From Chara braunii (Eukaryota > Streptophyta > Charophyceae > Charales > Characeae): a DNA stretch of 32,202 bases. Each line of letters begins with the position of its first letter. Position 1 is the first letter of the stretch. The position numbers and the translations under genes were made by a program. The DNA lies in assembly GCA_003427395.1 (NCBI GenBank), contig BFEA01000109.1:2030294-2062495 (forward strand), given 5' to 3'. Below the pieces are notes generated by a model, which did no database searches, was not told the DNA's origin, and saw only the letters and a program-made list of their open reading frames with translations. Positions 29,250-32,202 of the stretch are shown one piece after another.

Positions 29250-30550
29250 TTGGCGCAGATCCAGCTCGTTGCCACCTCATTCACCACCTTCCACCACTCG
29301 GTGATCGATGAGTTTTGCACTCAGTACCTCCACTACCTCGACTACCACGACATCCATCCGACCCTTTGGAGTGGCAAGACCGTCCCAAACTTTACTCTCA
29401 GGGACAACGGTCTTGTGTACTGGCACGGTTTATAGGGCACCAGAGAGCCTCGCATTTGTGTTCCCTCCACTGGACAACTATGTGTACGGGCATTAGCAGA
29501 GTTCCATGACCAAGCAGCCTCCGGTCATATGGGCTTCCACAAGACATTGGCTCGTGTGAGCCGCCTGTACATCTGGCCAAAGCGCAAGGACTTTGTGAAG
29601 TACTACATCGCAGAGTCTCCCACCTGAGGGTCGTTGGCAGTCCATTTATCGGTCCTCTTTATCCTCCGACCCCCCGCGGTCATGATGCTATCCTGGTCGT
29701 CGTTGACCACTTCACGAAGAGCGCACGCTTTATTCCGTGCTGCTATGCCATGGGTGCACGTGAGGTCGCCGAAATCGTGTTTAACCGAGTCGTGCGTGAC
29801 CATGACTTACCTCTGAGCATCATATCTGATCGTGACCTGCGCTTTACCAGCCGATTCTGGCGACGACTCCACGAGGTGTAGGACACCCAGCTCCGCTTCT
29901 CCTCGTCTTACCATACCCAAATTGATGGTCACACCAAGGTCACGAACAGAACTCTCGGAGATATTTTTCGAAAGATTGTTTCTGACGACCAGCAGTGGGA
30001 TCTCAATCTTGCCCACGCAGAGATGGCCTACAACCACGCCGTATCGCCAGCCACGGGGATGTCGCCTTACTATTCCGACCTCGAATATCACCCTCGTGTT
30101 CCCGCGGACTTCCTTCGATCGTCACAGATGCACCCCAGCACAACTTGTCCCGCGCTGGATGATTGGTTTGCACACATGACATCGATCATGAAGACCATGC
30201 ATAAGCACATAACTACTTCCTAAACTCGCATGGCCGCACATACGAACCGATTGAGGATGGATCATTCATTCAAAGTCGGTGATGATGTGCTTGTTGACGC
30301 CCGCCACTGATAGCTCAAAATGGACACGCTTCGCAAGTTCCAGCGTCGCTTCTTTAACTCATGCCACATTCTCCAGGTCGTCGATTCTGGTACGGCATCT
30401 AGTCCGGTCAGCTTCCGTGTGAAGCTGCCCGACTACCTACGCCAGACTCGTGTGCAAGATGTCTACCACGTCTCCTTACTGCGTCCCTACCGCATACCGT
30501 CTGAGCGTTTCGCCGGACGATCATACGAGCGCCCTCCACCCATCATGGTG
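29250..30550 (+). pseudogene. Ty3/gypsy pol: integrase
   Basis: The HHCC zinc-binding part is half present: EFHDQAASGHMGFHKTLARV has both histidines, but the expected CxxC region after DFVKYY is missing, probably by a deletion near 29620. The core follows in a new frame: GHDAILVVVDHFTKSARFIP, then ISDRDLRFTSRFW with the second catalytic D (29828-29830). The expected glutamate 36 residues later is AAG, lysine (29936-29938). Then YNHAVSPATGMSPYY and, after stops at 30221 and 30308-30313, the C-terminal part with VQDVYHVSLLRPYR. A TAG lies at 29879. The first catalytic D region is garbled. Confidence 0.88.
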
Positions 30551-30906
30551 GACGGCCATGAGGAGTTCCTCGTTTCAAACATCATTGGTCGTCGAGTCAC
30601 CGATGACAACCCTCCTCACGTCGAGTATCTCGTACGTTGGAAGGGTTACCCTGATGAGGAGGCTACTTGGAGCTCCTCGAGCACTTGCAGCACGCTCACA
30701 TGTTGGTGTGTACCTATGACCGTGCTCGTCGTGCTGGGTTGACTTGAAGTTCTCCTCCTCAGCTAATTGACCCTCTTCCTTCTCCCTCGGATGAGGAGAC
30801 TGCTGAAGTCGAACCTGCTCCATCTGAGGCAGACCTTCAGCAGCAGCCGAATGCTTCTAAGCGTCCACAACGCACTCGTCGTCGTCCTGCTCGATACGAC
30901 GATTGA
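30551..30906 (+). pseudogene. Ty3/gypsy pol: C-terminal chromodomain and tail
   Basis: GHEEFLVSNIIGRRVTDD, then VEYLVRWKGYPDEEATW (about 30624-30672), is a chromodomain of the kind that marks chromoviruses and guides integration toward modified histones. A base loss at about 30675 shifts the frame. The tail in the new frame reads DPLPSPSDEETAEVEPAPSE and ends RRRPARYDD with a TGA at 30904, the probable original end of pol. Confidence 0.9.
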
Positions 30907-31619
30907 CTCTGACTTATCTTCCCGTATCTTTGATTGCTCAGTACTGCATCCACTCCAGTTTTGCTACTTCAGCTCGTCGACGTTGTGGCTCTTCCAGGAC
31001 AATATTCCAGACTTCTCTTCACGGACGTCATTTGCAGCTCCACGGACTTCGCCACGATCAGCTCTTCCTATGTCAAACGTTGTCACTCTCTTACCACTTT
31101 AATCTGTACAGTACCCTGGTTAGGCCACCTGATGGTCTCCCTTAGCCGGCTTCCTCTAAGTTGGACTCTCCCTTGGTATACGCATAGGCATGAGGTCCGT
31201 AGCGTTGTCCTGACTTTCCAGCTTACAGATCTAGCTTCGACTTCCCTCACCTTAGGGGTCATTTGCATGATTCCCTTACCTGTTACTTTTTCTACCCTCC
31301 GCCGACCCTCACGCCCTAGTTAGGCAGCCTCGCATGCTTCATCTACGTGCGCCCAATATATCGAGCTCCCTTATTCCCTTGCATGGTCGACCCTAAATAG
31401 CGGTCACCCCTTCAATTAGCTTCTATTCCCGTTAGGACTTGTACACTAGTCAGTTGTTTCCAGACGGAGGCTACTGCCTTCAACATTCTAGGATTTAGTT
31501 GACATTCGTTTCTGCTTTCCTAGGACATGTATACTAGTTAGTTGCTTTTTGCTTTCACTTAGGCTGTTAGCTGTGACATTGCTGCTTTTGTGACATTTTC
31601 TATCCTATGTTGCATCGCA
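30907..31619. other. Sequence 3' of pol, no LTR found
   Basis: T/C-rich non-coding DNA. Short direct repeat TAGGACTTGTACACTAGTCA (31434) and TAGGACATGTATACTAGTTA (about 31521). No stretch matching the LTR at 14768-15075 and no clear polypurine tract. Confidence 0.6.
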
Positions 31620-31924
31620 TGCTACGTGACACCCGCGGCTTAGGCCGCGGGCATTTCGACTGCCGAGGCCGAAAAAGTTGGTCGCGGCCAGGGCCTCATT
31701 GCCGCGGCCTCGTTTTTTAATATTTTTTTTATACCCCTAAAAATATGTTTAAAAAAAATAAAGGGTTGTAGGGTTTGCAAAACCCTACAATCCTATATTT
31801 TTAATTCTTGAATCCGACCTCATCTAAGATTAAAAAAAAATGAAAAACGAAAATTGATTAAAACAATTTATTAAAAAAAAATAAAAAGAAAAACAGAATT
31901 TTTTTTTTAACATTTTTTTTCATG
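31620..31924. other. Palindromic GC-rich block followed by A/T-rich DNA
   Basis: CCCGCGGC-TTAG-GCCGCGGG (31632-31651) is a perfect 8-bp hairpin, and GGCC-rich words follow to about 31712. A second long inverted repeat at 31763-31793 (GGGTTGTAGGGTTT and its complement with one mismatch) lies in the A/T-rich part. No gene. Confidence 0.7.
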
Positions 31925-32202
31925 AGGGACATGGTCGCTGACTACATAGCACCGTGTTCGCGTTCGGAGGCAAACGCGAACATGTTCGCCCGAACGCGAA
32001 CAAGCGCCCAAAATCCTCCGAACGCGAATATAAAAAATATTAAAAAAAAAAACAAAAAAAGTTCTCCAAAAAATTTGAGAAAAATATATGTTATGTAAAA
32101 CAACAATACAAGCAACTTTTGCCTTGGAGTCATGTTCAAATTCGTAGCTAATCATGACTTAAAAATCAAAAACCGATTTTTTTTTTTTTTTTTTTTTTTT
32201 TT
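31925..32202 (+). mobile_element. Relative of the 9.2-kb MITE family with a cruciform head
   Basis: A/T-rich body at about 32083-32145 (TATGTTATGTAAAACAACAA, CAAGCAACTTTTGCCTTGGA, TCATGTTCAAATTC) aligns with the 9.2-kb family body. The GC-rich head is different: 14-bp arms TTCGCGTTCGGAGG (31957-31970) and CCTCCGAACGCGAA (32015-32028) enclose another palindrome, GCGAACATGTTCGC (31976-31989). Its outer limits are not seen and it runs to the window end in a T run. Confidence 0.6.

Noticed and set aside
29005-30660. CTGATGA words as ribozyme cores
   Set aside because: They are codons of RNase H (29005) and the chromodomain (30651) with no matching stems.
1-32202. CRISPR array, bacterial operon or prophage
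   Set aside because: No spaced identical repeats of CRISPR form, no ribosome-binding-site-led gene strings; composition and elements are eukaryotic.

Overview
The window looks like repeat-dominated nuclear DNA of a plant or green alga. Three observations point that way: a Ty3/gypsy chromovirus primed by initiator tRNA-Met (TGGTATCAGAGC, the usual plant primer site), a Penelope-like retroelement of the N-terminal GIY-YIG ('Chlamys') type known from green algae and spike mosses, and very abundant microsatellites and short inverted-repeat elements. A streptophyte alga such as Chara would fit, but the species is only a guess. I found no intact host gene, rRNA or tRNA. Every recognisable coding region belongs to a broken mobile element. 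There is one assembly gap (10893-11535).

Layout. 1-2040: satellite-like and low-complexity DNA (a ~212-bp tandem repeat, a G-rich tract, an A-rich minisatellite, a TA run). 2287-3001: first copy of a ~720-bp dispersed terminal repeat. 3430-8709: a degenerate Penelope-like element with ~465-bp direct flanking repeats (pseudo-LTRs). Its single long frame reads CCHC zinc knuckle, charged helix, SAP-like motif, GIY-YIG nuclease, CxC motif, reverse transcriptase. 9207-10040: three copies of a short inverted-repeat element, two with clear 8-bp target duplications, one nested inside another. 10041-12345: AT-rich DNA, palindromes, gap and a microsatellite cluster. 12587-12882: a second kind of short inverted-repeat element. 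12961-13066: a U6-snRNA-like sequence.

13070-30906 is a layered Ty3/gypsy region. A 5' fragment of one element (13070-14767) is followed by the LTR, primer site, long leader and gag of a second (14768-18331). Gag is then split by a ~7.47-kb insertion (18332-25804). Gag resumes at about 25805, and protease, reverse transcriptase, RNase H, integrase and chromodomain follow to 30906. No 3' LTR is visible before the window ends. The inserted segment has no recognisable genes. It carries a five-unit ~123-bp array and ends in the second copy of the terminal repeat seen at 2287-3001. 31620-32202 holds GC-rich palindromes and a relative of the 9.2-10.0 kb short elements.

How it fits together: successive transposon insertions followed by decay. 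In-frame stops are mostly TGA or TAG at positions where Arg, Trp or Gln codons would be expected, and key residues (gag zinc-knuckle cysteines, the integrase glutamate) are replaced in ways explained by C-to-T or G-to-A transitions, as expected for methylated, silenced elements.
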